From contig CM060732.1 in NCBI GenBank assembly GCA_030704615.1, forward strand, positions 28,751,053 through 28,811,052: a DNA stretch of 60,000 nucleotides. Direction: 5' to 3'. Each line of letters begins with the position of its first letter. Position 1 is the first letter of the stretch. Both the position numbers and the translations under genes were made by a program. Origin of the DNA: Takakia lepidozioides (lineage: Eukaryota; Streptophyta; Takakiopsida; Takakiales; Takakiaceae). Below, in pieces: positions 1 through 10,395 of the stretch. The notes under the pieces are model-generated. The model had not been told where the DNA came from. It did no database searches and was given only the letters and a program-made list of their open reading frames with translations.

Positions 1-259
1 TCATCCATCCCAATTGGATGACCAGTTGGCACGAGTTGTCATTTCATCCATCCAGCTCCTCAAGGCGAATTCCAGGATTTTTCATCGCTCCCAGAAGTAG
101 AAATGCAAATAATAGGCCTTGTGAGTGCCATTGACTCAATAATTTGGGCCTACTGCTAATCAGCTCCATGGTGAAAAACTACAATTATATACCCCGTATC
201 AGCCTATAAATTCTCAGCTCCATCGGTGGTAAAAAGTTATTTTGTGGTATATTTGGGAA

Positions 260-3200
260 TCAAATCCCTGGTGATGGCTCTGGGGCCTTTGACCCTGCCA
301 CTGAGTCATAGGTTGTCCAGAGTCCCCTCCAGTTGTCCCGCACCGCTAACAAGTCCACGCTTTGCCATTTGAAGTCGTCCTGACCTGCTGTCGTTCCTAT
401 GCGGCCAATTGCTTTGTTGCAATATTTCATCGCTATACACGTCGCTTCCACCAATTGCCAAGCTCCTCGCCGTGTGTTCCTACTGGACTTGAAAGGCGGG
501 AGAAAAGAGAGATGACAATCTAGGACTGGAACAGTCGTCTTATATTGTTTGAACAGGATTAACTTGCCGTTTCTGGTACCGAATTGGCAGCCTAATATGC
601 TGTCGATGCAGCTTCCTACGGTCATCTTGACGCCAAAGTTTCTCTCCATGGTCGTCTCAGACACTGTCTAATTTCCTACGTGCTTTACCAACGATTTCCA
701 GACAACTAACAAACTAACATTTTTTGGCAGTACAATGCCGAAACCGCTTGTCTTATGATAAAAAAACGATCTGAAAAAAAAAGTGTACCAATATATGCAT
801 CTACATACCCTCAGCTGAATTTGCTTTGATTGAGTCCTGGATATGCTAGAGAGGTGGATGCAGTGATAGAGTATACTAGTGGGAGCTGCGACGTGTAGTT
901 TGGTGCGAAACAGCGGTGTGATGTCGTAGAGAGGATGAGGGAGCGAGGGCTTGTGGCAAAGGCAGCTACCTTGGTGCGTTTGGCTGTTACTATATAGAGG
1001 GGTGGCGCCTTGTATCAACAGATAGTTTGTAATTGTCATGGGGACAGATCCTTTATTGTAGAGCCAGTATGAAGAGTGATGAGTTTTAAGAGAGGTAGTT
1101 ATGTGGTGAGGCAGGGATGGCTGATGCCCTGATTTTGTATGGGATAGAGGGTGTCGTGGGTTATTTTGGTGGCGGATAAGTATGAAGGAACTGGCAGGTG
1201 CATGGGTATAAAGAGACACCAAACGTGCGGGGGTAGAGGGTATATCTGCCGCTGGCATTGCCATTACGTATGGGAGGGAGGGATAAAGCCGTTTGGAGGG
1301 GGTGCAAATCTTGCAGATGTTGTTTATGGAGCTAACTGTGTTTTGGGGGTAAGCTGGATTGGTGGGGGTGTAGTAGAACTGTTGTGGTGTAATGGGGTGT
1401 AATGGAGGATTTAAGGGGGTATCATGATTTTGGCTGCATGGTGGCTGGAGGTTTGGATTAAGGTGCAAGTTTAATGTAAGTGGAGAGGCCAGGATATAAT
1501 GGGCAGTGTGGGCTGTGTCAGGGGTGAATGTTGGGCCAGGTTTGGGGTTCATTGAGGGTTTGTGCATGTGGTGATTAACATCCAGTGATTTGGTGACTGG
1601 TGAGATGGGCCTTTGGGTGGTTCGCTGAGTAAGTGGGGGTGAATATTGCAGGGAGGGTTGAGGTTTCATTGATGAGCTCACCATATACAAGGAAGTCTTT
1701 GTTGTAATTTTAATGCTTTGTGGCAGGCCTTTAGGTGCAGGAGCACCTGTTGTGTTGACGTACGTGAGGTTATTTAGGGGGTACATATGTATGTCAACGT
1801 CTTGTATATGGGTGGGTATGGAGTATTGGATTATTAGTTGTGGAGTGCAATAGGGGGTGTTTGGGGGTATTTGTCTGGATGTTTCCAGATTGTGTATATC
1901 CCTAGTGCCAGATTTTGTAACTTGAAGAGATGTCTCAGTGGTTATAATTGTGTGCAGTAAGGGTGAGTTTAATGGAAGTGTGCCACGTGAACAGTAGCAG
2001 ATAATTTATCGGAGGCTTGGGTTGTGGCACTATTTTGAGTATATTGTATATGATGTTTCAGAGATGAATGTGGCCAACTCAGATATTGGTGGATGGGGGG
2101 GACCCCCATATCCTTTACAGGATTAATTAAGAGTGTGGGGCTCACACCTAGCAGTGTGGTGCAAGATAGTGTGTTGAGATAGTGACGTAATTGTATCGAT
2201 AATAGATAGTTGAACTGTGAGCAAGCAGAAGTATATGGGTGTGCCATCCAGCACCCCAGAGAATTGCGGGGGTGATATAGGATGGCCTTGGTGTGTTGCC
2301 AGAGTAAAGAACACAGGATACATAGCCCAGGGGGCGGGGGAGTACTTCTTTGTTTGTTATGAGTATACTTTGAGTGCCACCGGGGGTGGCCTTTACGGTA
2401 GTGTGATTGTAAGGTCTGTCACCGCTTGGCCCTGGCTGGGCCAAGGGAAAGTTGTGGTTACAGTATATGACTGTGTTGCCTCTGTGGTGGGTGTCCGTCG
2501 TATCCTGTTGTGGTCTTGACATGTGGAGGGGGAGTCGTCTGTGAGGTGTCACTGCAGGGCAACCATATAGTGATGAGTCATATGAAATTCTGTGGGCTAC
2601 TGCAGCAGAACGCAAGGAGTAATGAAGAGGACCAAGATGCCCAGTTGTGTAGCCATTTACAACAGGGTATAGCGATTGGGAGAGGTAGGGGATAGGGTCC
2701 ACACCTGATATCTGACTTGTTGGGGGGTAGTGGTAGGCTGCAGCACGGGTGTCGAAGGCCACTTCGCTGTAGACTCTATATCGGCACTGTGGGAGAGAGG
2801 GAGAGGAGATTGAGTTATCTGATCAACAGAGGGAGAGGTGTAGAGGCAGACCTCCTGTGGAGGTGAGTTATGACAGGGTCATGACTTGCTTTATGGGTGT
2901 AGTGGCGAAGGTGCCCTGTATGGTGGGATCTCTTGGGTTTGTGACTGGATCTGTGCCCCTGCCTGCAATTGACCTGCGAGTGAACATCAGAACCTAGCCT
3001 CTGGGCCATTATATGAAACCCATATTGATAGTATGATACCACTGTTAGGGAGAAGAGGGAGCTGTGTGAGAGGGGGGTAGTGTGTGGCAGGTAGGAGTTT
3101 GTGATTTGAGAGGTAGAGGAGATTGCGTATGAATTTTAGAGGTAAGCATTCGAGATAGAGTGGAGCTGGAGTGATAACTAGGATGCAATTGCCCTAGTTG

Positions 3201-4984
3201 GATTGGGTCCATAATCTGAGAGAGATAGAGGAGTGGGGTACCTGAGGGGGCTCGATACAAGTTGTTTGCATGGGTGTACCTTAAGTGGGTGATTCGGATT
3301 TTCAGACTGCACAAGATGGGCCCACTTGCCTTGGTAACATGGAGTTGTACGGGGGCAGCTGCGGATCCCTTTCCCTGCCATTGAGTACAGAGGGAATGGT
3401 TAGTACACCACTGACAGTTCAAAGGCCCTAGATGGGGTGTGCGCAGATTACTTATGGACGCAGCAGCAAGGGAAGACAGTATTGAATGGGCACTGGTACA
3501 CTTGAATGGGCATCCATGGGTGACTCTGGGTGAAATTAAGTGAGCATAGAATCTGGGGAAGGTGGGCATAAGAGTGATAGAAGTGGGGATGAGTAAATGT
3601 TATGTGGTTATGGGTTATAGCTAAATTGTTGGGCGAGAGAGCAGAGATTGCCTTGGGGGTGATGTATAGTCTTTTGAAATGTAATGAGTAGTTCATTGTA
3701 TAGTAGCTTCGCCAGAGTAGAGTAGAGGATATGTGGTGACGGAGTGCAGAAGTAAGAGGGAAAATAGAAGAAGGAAAAGAGCTGTGAGTGTTGGGGGGGT
3801 GATTGAGAGATCGTAGACTGTGTTTTAGCTTACCTGGTGGTAGTACATGTCTAGAGTGGAGTGAAGTGAAATGGGGGCATCTGTGGCACATTCTGGGCAG
3901 CAGATGTTGTGATGAGTGAGTGTTTGGCTGTCTTTTCGTACCTGTGCTGTTTTTGTGCAGAAAGCTCAGCTTACATAAATTGGAATGGCCGTTTGCCAGT
4001 CACGTCTGCTGGCTACGCTGTCAATCTGGCATCGGAGCTGCTTAGTGCACTGCCTCTTGTTCGTAGGGTGCCGATTGTGCCTGGCATACTGCACAGCGGG
4101 AGTGAGCTGGGGCCGCTGTTGATGGCGGCCACGTGACCAAAGCGGCTTGTCATAGTTCCATAGATCAGTTGTAGAGGCTCTCGACATAGAGGGATTGGGG
4201 ATTCCCCCAGGCAGGCTCCACTTTGTCCATCTTACTGCATTTAGCGTATTGAGGGGGTGGGGTCCTGCTGGTGGATTGCTGACCAGTACCGAGTAGCATA
4301 CAAGGAGTTTTCTGTAAAATCTTGTAGCCCCAGGCTGACATTATTCGATGTGATCCATGGAAGACAGCGCTTGATTGTCGATCGAGACGTTTGTGTCCTT
4401 GTCCATCTTGCCACATGCTTGTGTTTGGGGATCTGGGGGACCATCTTGACGGTATTCATTCCCCTGGTGGTAACCTTTGGGTGCCATATCGCACTCTTCT
4501 GCACGTAGGAACATGCTTGGGAGTCTGTAATAATAAGAAGACTGATGAGTGCCCAAATAGAGAGTATGATCCGGCTGGGTGCCTGCGCACCCGCATGCGT
4601 TCGCCTGTAAGGGTGTCGTTCACGCCATCTGTTGCAGGCAGATCTTGTGCAAAGTGCATATTTGCATACGGCTAGAAATGAGATAAACGCAAACACAATG
4701 CTGTTGACATACGAACTCCAGAACTTACGATTTGTGACTCGTTTCTCCTTCCATGCCGTAGTTTGTGGAAGAGGGTGGTCAATCTGTGAGATCGAGAACT
4801 GATCCAGGCTAGAGAGAAGGGGAGAAAGTGTGGCGGCTGGGGAGCACGCCGCAGCCCCGCTAGTCATGGATAAGATGGTGGGAGCGCTAACTGGAGGAGA
4901 AAGTGTGATAAGAAAGAAGCAAAGATAGCGGAACCCTAACAAGATAGTCATGGTTAAGGGAATAGTTAGGCTGCTACAGAACAT
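260..4984 (-). other. Chain of unrecognised minus-strand reading frames, possibly a decayed gene
   Basis: I do not recognise this region. Open minus-strand stretches follow each other in changing frames: 4984-4241, 4187-3966, 3891-3448, 3569-3045, 3042-2815, 2762-2148, 2247-1969, 1786-668 and 664-260. The first starts with a good signal-peptide-like segment (hydrophobic residues about 10-32, ending in a small-residue cleavage-like site). It has two further hydrophobic segments near residues 95-110 and 140-155. The later segments are rich in Pro, Thr, Ser, His and Tyr. Two explanations compete. The minus strand is C/A-rich and therefore poor in stop codons, so the frames may be accidental. Alternatively this is a shattered secreted or membrane protein gene, lying where an envelope-like gene would sit downstream of the retroelement at 6-13 kb. 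The first explanation is sufficient, so confidence is low. Confidence 0.25.
790..3900. other. Strand-asymmetric G/T-rich tract
   Basis: Over roughly 3.1 kb the + strand is visibly rich in G and T and poor in C, with many GGGGGT and GTGTGG runs, while flanking DNA on both sides is more balanced. The asymmetry explains the long open minus-strand frames here. No tandem unit is obvious. Nothing else is recognised in this stretch. Confidence 0.5.
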
Positions 4985-5787
4985 CCTAGGGGGAGGCGGA
5001 GCTCCGCCTCCCCGCGTCTCAAATCAAATTGTGGACAGGAATGTCTTAGCAGGCAAAATATATGTTTACCACACTAATTTTTAGCTCCCCAAATTAGTGT
5101 GGCCCATAATTTATCCTTTGGGCGGTAAATAAAATAAAATAAAAAAAAATAAAAGGGCCCTGGTTTGTGAGCGGTCGCTCCCAGGTTTTTTTTTTTTTTT
5201 TTTAAAGGGAAAAAAAATTATCTATATTAGTGTGGGTGTCGAGTTAGTGTGGCCCACTGCCCTAAAGCCCGGCCGCACCGTGCTGCTAGCGTAGAACACC
5301 TGCTGACGGCTTAGCAGGTCCGTTTTCCTAGCAGATGCTCCAACTAACACAACCCATGCCGCACCAAAGTCTTATCTTAATAAGTTTTAAGTGCACAATG
5401 TTAGTGTGAAACACGCGTTCCCCTGCCCCTGCCCGATTTCCTCGCCATTTTCCCTCGCCTTCTTCCTTCACACCATAGCCAAAGGAGCACATTGCGCTGC
5501 TCTCTTGGAGTTGCTCGCGATGTGAAGGTTTGACCAAGGTGGGGCCATTGCAGAGGGTACAGAGAAACAAACGTAGTTTAACAGCGAACCCATCAGCAAT
5601 GATGTCGCCTGTGCGTGCGCTATCTGAACAGGTTCTATGTAGCGCCTTTACAAGGTGGACTTGATTTTGCTCCAGCTGCTGAAAGGTAATTTTTCTTCTA
5701 CACTTCTACTGGGTGTGGCAGGGAGGCTTTGGAGGTTTGTGAATGGGTGATGCCTGGTAGGTCAACTTCATTTTTTCTCATTCTCCT
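4985..5787. other. Gap with homopolymer-rich tract, no gene recognised
   Basis: No coding signal is convincing here. At about 5,127-5,155 there is an A-rich run (AAAATAAAAT type) and at 5,188-5,205 a T-run of about 17, followed by an A-run. The phrase TTAGTGTGG recurs at about 5,094, 5,228 and 5,242, so a small decayed repeat may be present. If the retroelement to the right has a 3' LTR, part of this stretch could belong to it. Confidence 0.4.
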
Positions 5788-6063
5788 TCATTTTTTCCAG
5801 CACATTGTGTTGTCATATACACTGTGACATTGTGCTATATCTGATGAGGAAGATATGGATGTCTGCATTTCCGTTCTGTAGCAAGGTGCCACATTGCAAC
5901 TCCATTTCTTTTGTATGTAGAGTGCTTTGTGGCTGTCGTGCGCATACATATCGCTACACACACAATCGCTGTCCAAAACCACACAACACATGTGCACACC
6001 AAACATTAGTCTATCACTAGTGCACCACTAGGCTGCCACTAGTCCATCACAATCGCCCCCCTA
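5788..6063 (-). repeat. Candidate polypurine tract and start of 3' LTR
   Basis: Read on the minus strand, the retroelement polyprotein ends at 6,311. About 250 bases later a purine run, AGGGGGG (plus positions 6,056-6,062), is followed by CGAT and then TGTGATGG. A G-run directly before a TG dinucleotide is the usual arrangement of a polypurine tract and LTR start. No second copy of the following sequence is visible upstream of gag (beyond 13.2 kb), so the 5' LTR is missing or too diverged, and the LTR end cannot be placed. Confidence 0.3.
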
Positions 6064-6310
6064 GCTGGCGATTAGGCTCTCTAAGTCCAGGTAGCCACAA
6101 AATGTGATAGTGGCCATAGCCTCACTAAGTCCTCCACCACTGTCCCTACTACACTCAAACTCGATAGATCAAGAAGTCGGGTACAATAGTTGCCTCATCG
6201 TTAGTCGCCGTCTTGGAACCTGTGAACTTGAGCCTGAGATCTCGGGTATTGACTCCTATGAGCTTGGCCTCCCATGTCTTGTTAGCTGCCACTAGTCATA
6301 TCCACTGCCA

Positions 6311-6454
6311 CTATCCCAAGCAGTGTGGACATAACCAATCTCCATCAGGAACCCTCTCAAGAGGTGGTATTAAGCATCCCATGTGTCAACCTCTTGATCA
6401 TCAATCACACACCAACATAGTGGCGGCACCACGAGTATGCCCACATAGCATGCA
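6311..6454 (-). pseudogene. PHD finger at the C-terminus of the retroelement integrase
   Basis: In the same frame as the integrase tail, translation from 6,454 reads CMLCGHTRGAATMLVCD. It then passes two TGA codons, SRG, another TGA, and HMGCLIPPLERVPDGDWLC, PHC, LG and a TAG stop at 6,313-6,311. Placing Cys at the second TGA and Trp at the third gives the complete C4HC3 pattern of a PHD finger: C-x2-C, C-D-x-C-x2-G-W-H-x2-C-L-x-P-P-L, W-x-C-P-x-C. PHD fingers bind histone H3 tails, with or without lysine-4 methylation. At an integrase C-terminus one would steer insertion to a chromatin state, the role played by chromodomains in chromoviruses. Seven of the eight ligand positions are intact, and the spacing and conserved hydrophobics leave little doubt about the family. 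Three in-frame TGA codons make this copy dead. Confidence 0.82.
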
Positions 6455-7896
6455 ACGCAACCCTGCAGGTACCACTGCAAGGTTGGGATCTATCCTCCCA
6501 TCCACATATGGAAGGTGACATGACGCACAATTACGCACATGGTCCTTCCATACCATACCATCTCGACCCTCCAGAATCAACACTCTTGAAGGCAACACCT
6601 CTCTGATCCTTAGAATCACACGTCCTGCTGTGACATCCAAGGTCGTAGGCGCTGTCTGCTGTAGATACACATAGTCCCCAGTGTGGAAACGCCGAACACC
6701 TGACCGATATCCCCCTCCACGTATAGTAGCATACCTCAATGTGTCTTGGTGTTGGGAAATAGCAAGGTTCTCAAACGCCATAGGCATGACCTTCTTGAAC
6801 AACTCTGCCCGCTGGGCACATGCTTGTGTCTACACATCCGGATCATCAAGGTTGAGGACTACTGCAGCCTCTCTGCGAATAAACGCAGGCAAATCTGGCT
6901 CTCGGCCAAAGAGAATGAAATATGGTGAGAAAGAGGCAAGTGATGCTTGCTTGCTAAACGTGTAGCCCATGGCTAACCAAGGTACCTGAAGATCCTAATC
7001 TCCTAAGTGTCCCTTTTGCAAGCCATACTTGCGCAAACCCCTCTTCACCGTCTGCACCACTCTATCTGCCAAGCCATCGGCCCCAAGATGATCCCGAGAA
7101 GTGGTACGGTGGTCTATCAAGGCTTATCACACAAAGCCTGAAACTCCCCCAAGAACTCTCTCCCTTGGTCCGTGAGTACCTCAGCTGGAGCACCAAATCG
7201 GCTAAGCACACGATCCACGATGCACGAATGCATACGCAACCCCCTTACTAGCCTTGTCAGGCAATGGAACCAACTCAATCCACTTGGAGAAGTGCTCCAC
7301 TATTACCAACACATATCTGTGGTGGCGCATCGTCAGTGACAACGGCCCTGCGAAGTCAAGACTCCACCTGTAGCCCAATCCCATAATGGGTAAGGGATGC
7401 AACTGTGGTGTAGGGGCGTTGAATGAAGCACGCACCCTGTCACACACCATGCCCTAGCCACAAACTGTTGCACCTCTGTGTGCATACCACGCCACCAATA
7501 CTGCCCCTACAGTAGACTATGAGTGCGTTGCACTCCAAAATGCCCCAACTCCTCATGGACATGCCGCACTAACCGTGCACGTTGTGTTGGGTGAGGCACA
7601 ATTTTCACCCGACCATCCTCCCACACTCGAAGTAGGTGTATCCCCTCCCACTTGAACCTCTTGGCTCGTTGCAGGATCTGATCCCTCTCTTTGGCAGTCA
7701 CACTAGCTGTCGTGTCTCCAGTGCGGAGGTAGTCCAACACAACTGAATCCTCATGTATATCTCTGGCACCACCTGGCTCATCACTAGCCTCAGGGTCCTC
7801 AGACACTCCGTCTACAGTCATCCTTGTTGTAGGTCCAACCTGACCTCCCGATGCCAAGATATACAAAAAAACAGATGTATGCCATCCCGACACCAT
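6455..7896 (-). pseudogene. Integrase of the Ty3/gypsy element
   Basis: The segment 7,896-7,507 ends with the HHCC zinc-binding start, HEELGHFGVQRTH, and the CxxC half follows near 7,450 (VCDRV). The catalytic core begins with WSLDFAGPL (first Asp at about 7,357-7,355). It continues through YVLVIVEHFSKWIELVPL to EVLTDQGREFLGE (second Asp at 7,170-7,168). The third catalytic position, expected as Glu in the GLAERVVQ context, reads GLADRVVQ (7,066-7,064). The C-terminal part (6,802 to about 6,455) holds a beta-rich domain ending in GRDGMVWKDHVRNCASCHLP, resembling the GPY/F-type tail of gypsy integrases. The enzyme would insert element DNA into chromosomes. Stops and frame changes between 7,200 and 6,800 show decay. 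Confidence 0.88.
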
Positions 7897-7937
7897 CTCC
7901 TCGTTCGTCTCACCATGCCACCGAGCTCCAATGTCAT

Positions 7938-8963
7938 CTAGATGGGCGCCGAGGTCAACCTCGCCTTGAGCTCCTGAAAAGCTCGCTCTTGCTCATCTTC
8001 CCTCTGCCACTCCTGGTCTACCTTGGTCAGCTTAAATCCCTTGACAAACCGTCTATAGTAGTTTGCCAACCCCATGAAAGCTCGAACTCGGCTCACATCC
8101 GTGGGGTGTGGAATCTGTGCAATGACCTCTACCTTAGTCTGCTGCACCCCCAATCCTCCAGGATATATCATGTGACCCAGATACTCAATCTGGTTGTGGA
8201 AGAACTTGCACTTCCCCGGATGTAATTTCAATCTGTGCGTTTTCAAGCGCTCAAACACTACCTGAAGGTGTCTCTCGTGCTCTTCCACCGTAGCACTAAA
8301 GATGATGATGTCATTTATGTAGCCGAGCAAAGTCCCCCCCTGCTAGAATCCTGTCCATGACTCTCTGGAACTCTGCAGGAGCGTTCTTAAGCCCGAATGG
8401 TAAGAACCGCCACTGATATAGGCAATCATTCCCGTGCTCATTGACCCCCCATAATGCCGTCTTCTGCTTGTCCGCCTCCTTGATCAGCAACTGGTGATAT
8501 CCATACCGCAAGTCCAAAGTGCTAAAGACCTTGGCATGCCTGATGACATCAAAGATCTCCTCCGGTGTGGGCATGGCTACTTATCGGACTTGGTATGACG
8601 ATTTACAGGCCGGTAGTCACCGCACATACGTCTCTCCGTCCAATTGCCATAGACATCTTTCTTGGCTGGCATCAACGTGGCTGAAGCATACTCTCCACCA
8701 GAGAGCTCCACCAAACTAGCCTCCCAGAGATCTTGAGTCCTCATCTGAATCAAAGACCTCTCCATGTCACTGTATCTATAGGGTCTCCGAAAGATTGGCG
8801 TGTCCGTGGCCAACGCAATACAAATTTCCTGACCCTTCAGTGCTCCCAAGTCCTTCAAACTGAAGGCAAAGCAATTCATGTAAGCCCTTAGGAACCGCCG
8901 TATACGTCGTCTCTCTCCTCCAGTGATAATGGGTCCAATGTCAGGCTCCCAATTGTCCTCCAT
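7938..8963 (-). pseudogene. Reverse transcriptase of the Ty3/gypsy element
   Basis: Segments 8,963-8,577, 8,574-8,311 and 8,330-7,938 together cover fingers, palm and thumb. Recognisable blocks are ERRMCGDYRPVNRHTKSD (fingers), STLDLRYGYHQLLI (first catalytic Asp), YQWRFLPFGLKNAPAEFQR, then GYINDIIIFS, and LKLHPGKCKFF with EYLGHMIYPGG in the thumb. The catalytic YIDD box reads YIND: the first of the two aspartates is Asn at 8,315-8,313, which should abolish polymerase activity. A stop lies between the first two segments and a frameshift sits just before YIND. After the connection (AFQELKARLTSAPI) a stop follows, and within about 45 bases the sequence continues into the pre-integrase linker. 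The RNase H domain of roughly 120-130 residues is therefore missing. Confidence 0.9.
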
Positions 8964-9329
8964 AACTGCAATTTTAAGTCCAGCAGACTTAGAGGTAGGA
9001 GACGCATCCCGTGGTTGCTATGCCACAACCTCATGAGCAGTACTCCTGCCTGCTCTCAGTCAATGACAAGGCCTCATCCTGCCCCATCATCTCATCCTTG
9101 AGGACCTCCTCGACCCGGGAAGAATCCCCAATCTTATCCATCACAGCCGCCTTGGCTGCCAACTCCCTCTGAACTTCGAGCACCTCCCACGTGTGCCATG
9201 GATGTCTGCACCCCGTGGTTCTCACCGGCTCGCCCCCACTCACTGCCTGTACCGTCTCGGTAGGCAGAGAGACCATCAAGGGAAGTGCACTCTGCACTCT
9301 ACGTTGCTCAGCTATAGCCAAGCTGATAA

Positions 9330-10256
9330 TCCAGGTCAAGCAATTGAGATCCATTGCTTGCCCCAACACCTGACGACGTGATGCCTCAGTAAGAGAAGGC
9401 ACCGCCATGGTCCCAGTGGAAAAACCCATAGTCTGCTCTCGCTCGTCGGCATTAGGCTCCACTAACTGCTGTAACTAAGCATCCCACAGGAGGCCAGGTT
9501 CACTATCCCGGAAATCATGCGATCCTGGGAAGCTGAGCAGTGTAGGTAGTGCTGCTTGTGCTTGACCCACCTTGTTGACCATTGCCAAAGGCGAACGGTC
9601 ATCGTGTCTTACATGTTGAGACTGCCTCCCTGTGTCCAAAATGCTATCCACTGTGAGGTGTGCTGGTCGCTGCACCCCATCAAATGCACGATTGAGCAGT
9701 GCGGGTGATATCAAGTTAGTCCACCATAACCGTGGACGATGAGCCCGTGACCCCACTGCAGCTGCATCCATCAACATTGCTGCTGACCAAACCACGACCG
9801 GACTTGATGCACACTGGCCATCACCCTAACCCGAGAATTGCCCAACAGTGGCATATTCTCCAATATGTATGCTGGAGATACAGCTTGATGAAGCTGTAAG
9901 TGGCGCAAAACCCGCACCATCTCCCAAAACAAATCCGACCTCGAGTCTCGCAATCCATTGCCATGCCTGGCTGATGAATGCCCTTGGCAGGGCCAATCTG
10001 CCACTACCAGATCAATGGAGCCAACCCGCTCCAAATCCTGCGCCCCCAGCAACGAAATGTCTGCTGCTGATATCCACTAACTGCAGACACCGGCAATAAC
10101 TCAGGGTACTGCTGCACCAACTGAGCAACATGACGGAGTGAGACGCGTCGTGCAGTTTTATCCTTCTCTATATACAAATAACGCCGTACTCGTACACCTG
10201 CCTGTAGAACAGCAGCCAATCCGGTGTTGATCCTTCCCCAACAAGTCTAGAAGGCA
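9330..10256 (-). pseudogene. C5-cytosine DNA methyltransferase module inside the retrotransposon
   Basis: Conserved motifs of C5-cytosine methyltransferases appear in the correct order, spread over several frames. Motif I is LLDLLG followed, after a one-base slip, by NTGLAAVLQAG (10,256-10,205). Next comes YIEKDKTARR. Motif IV is DWPCQGHS with the catalytic Cys (about 9,992-9,984). Motif VI is YILENMP, the ENV motif as ENM (about 9,860-9,852). Motif VIII is SRAHRPRLWWTN (about 9,750). The motif IX-X region is REQTMGFSTG then RRQVLGQAMDLN (about 9,440-9,340). The form of motif VIII and the short motif IV-VIII spacing are closer to Dnmt3/DRM-type enzymes than to Dnmt1, with modest certainty. 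The activity would be transfer of a methyl group from S-adenosylmethionine to cytosine in DNA. It lies between protease and RT, so it was part of the Pol polyprotein. Frameshifts within motif I and between the motif blocks make this copy inactive, but the catalytic Cys and the Glu of motif VI are kept. Confidence 0.85.
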
Positions 10257-10395
10257 AATGCCTTCATCCGGATACTGCCACACAATCGGTGTGGTATCCA
10301 ATGGTGACAACTGAGGTGGTCCTGGTGCAATCCCCACACTGTCCTCCTCTCCTGACAGTACAAAAGCCTCTAACCAAGCTTATTGCACCCATCGA

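Noticed and set aside
668-1786. 372-residue minus-strand frame as a real gene
   Set aside because: Residue use (Pro, His, Thr, Ser, Leu) follows the A/C-rich strand composition; there is no recognisable domain, and adjacent frames shift repeatedly. Kept only as part of a low-confidence chain.
9771-10052. Host DNA methyltransferase gene independent of the retroelement
   Set aside because: It lies in the same strand and order between protease and RT remnants, shares their decay, and has no introns or flanking element ends.
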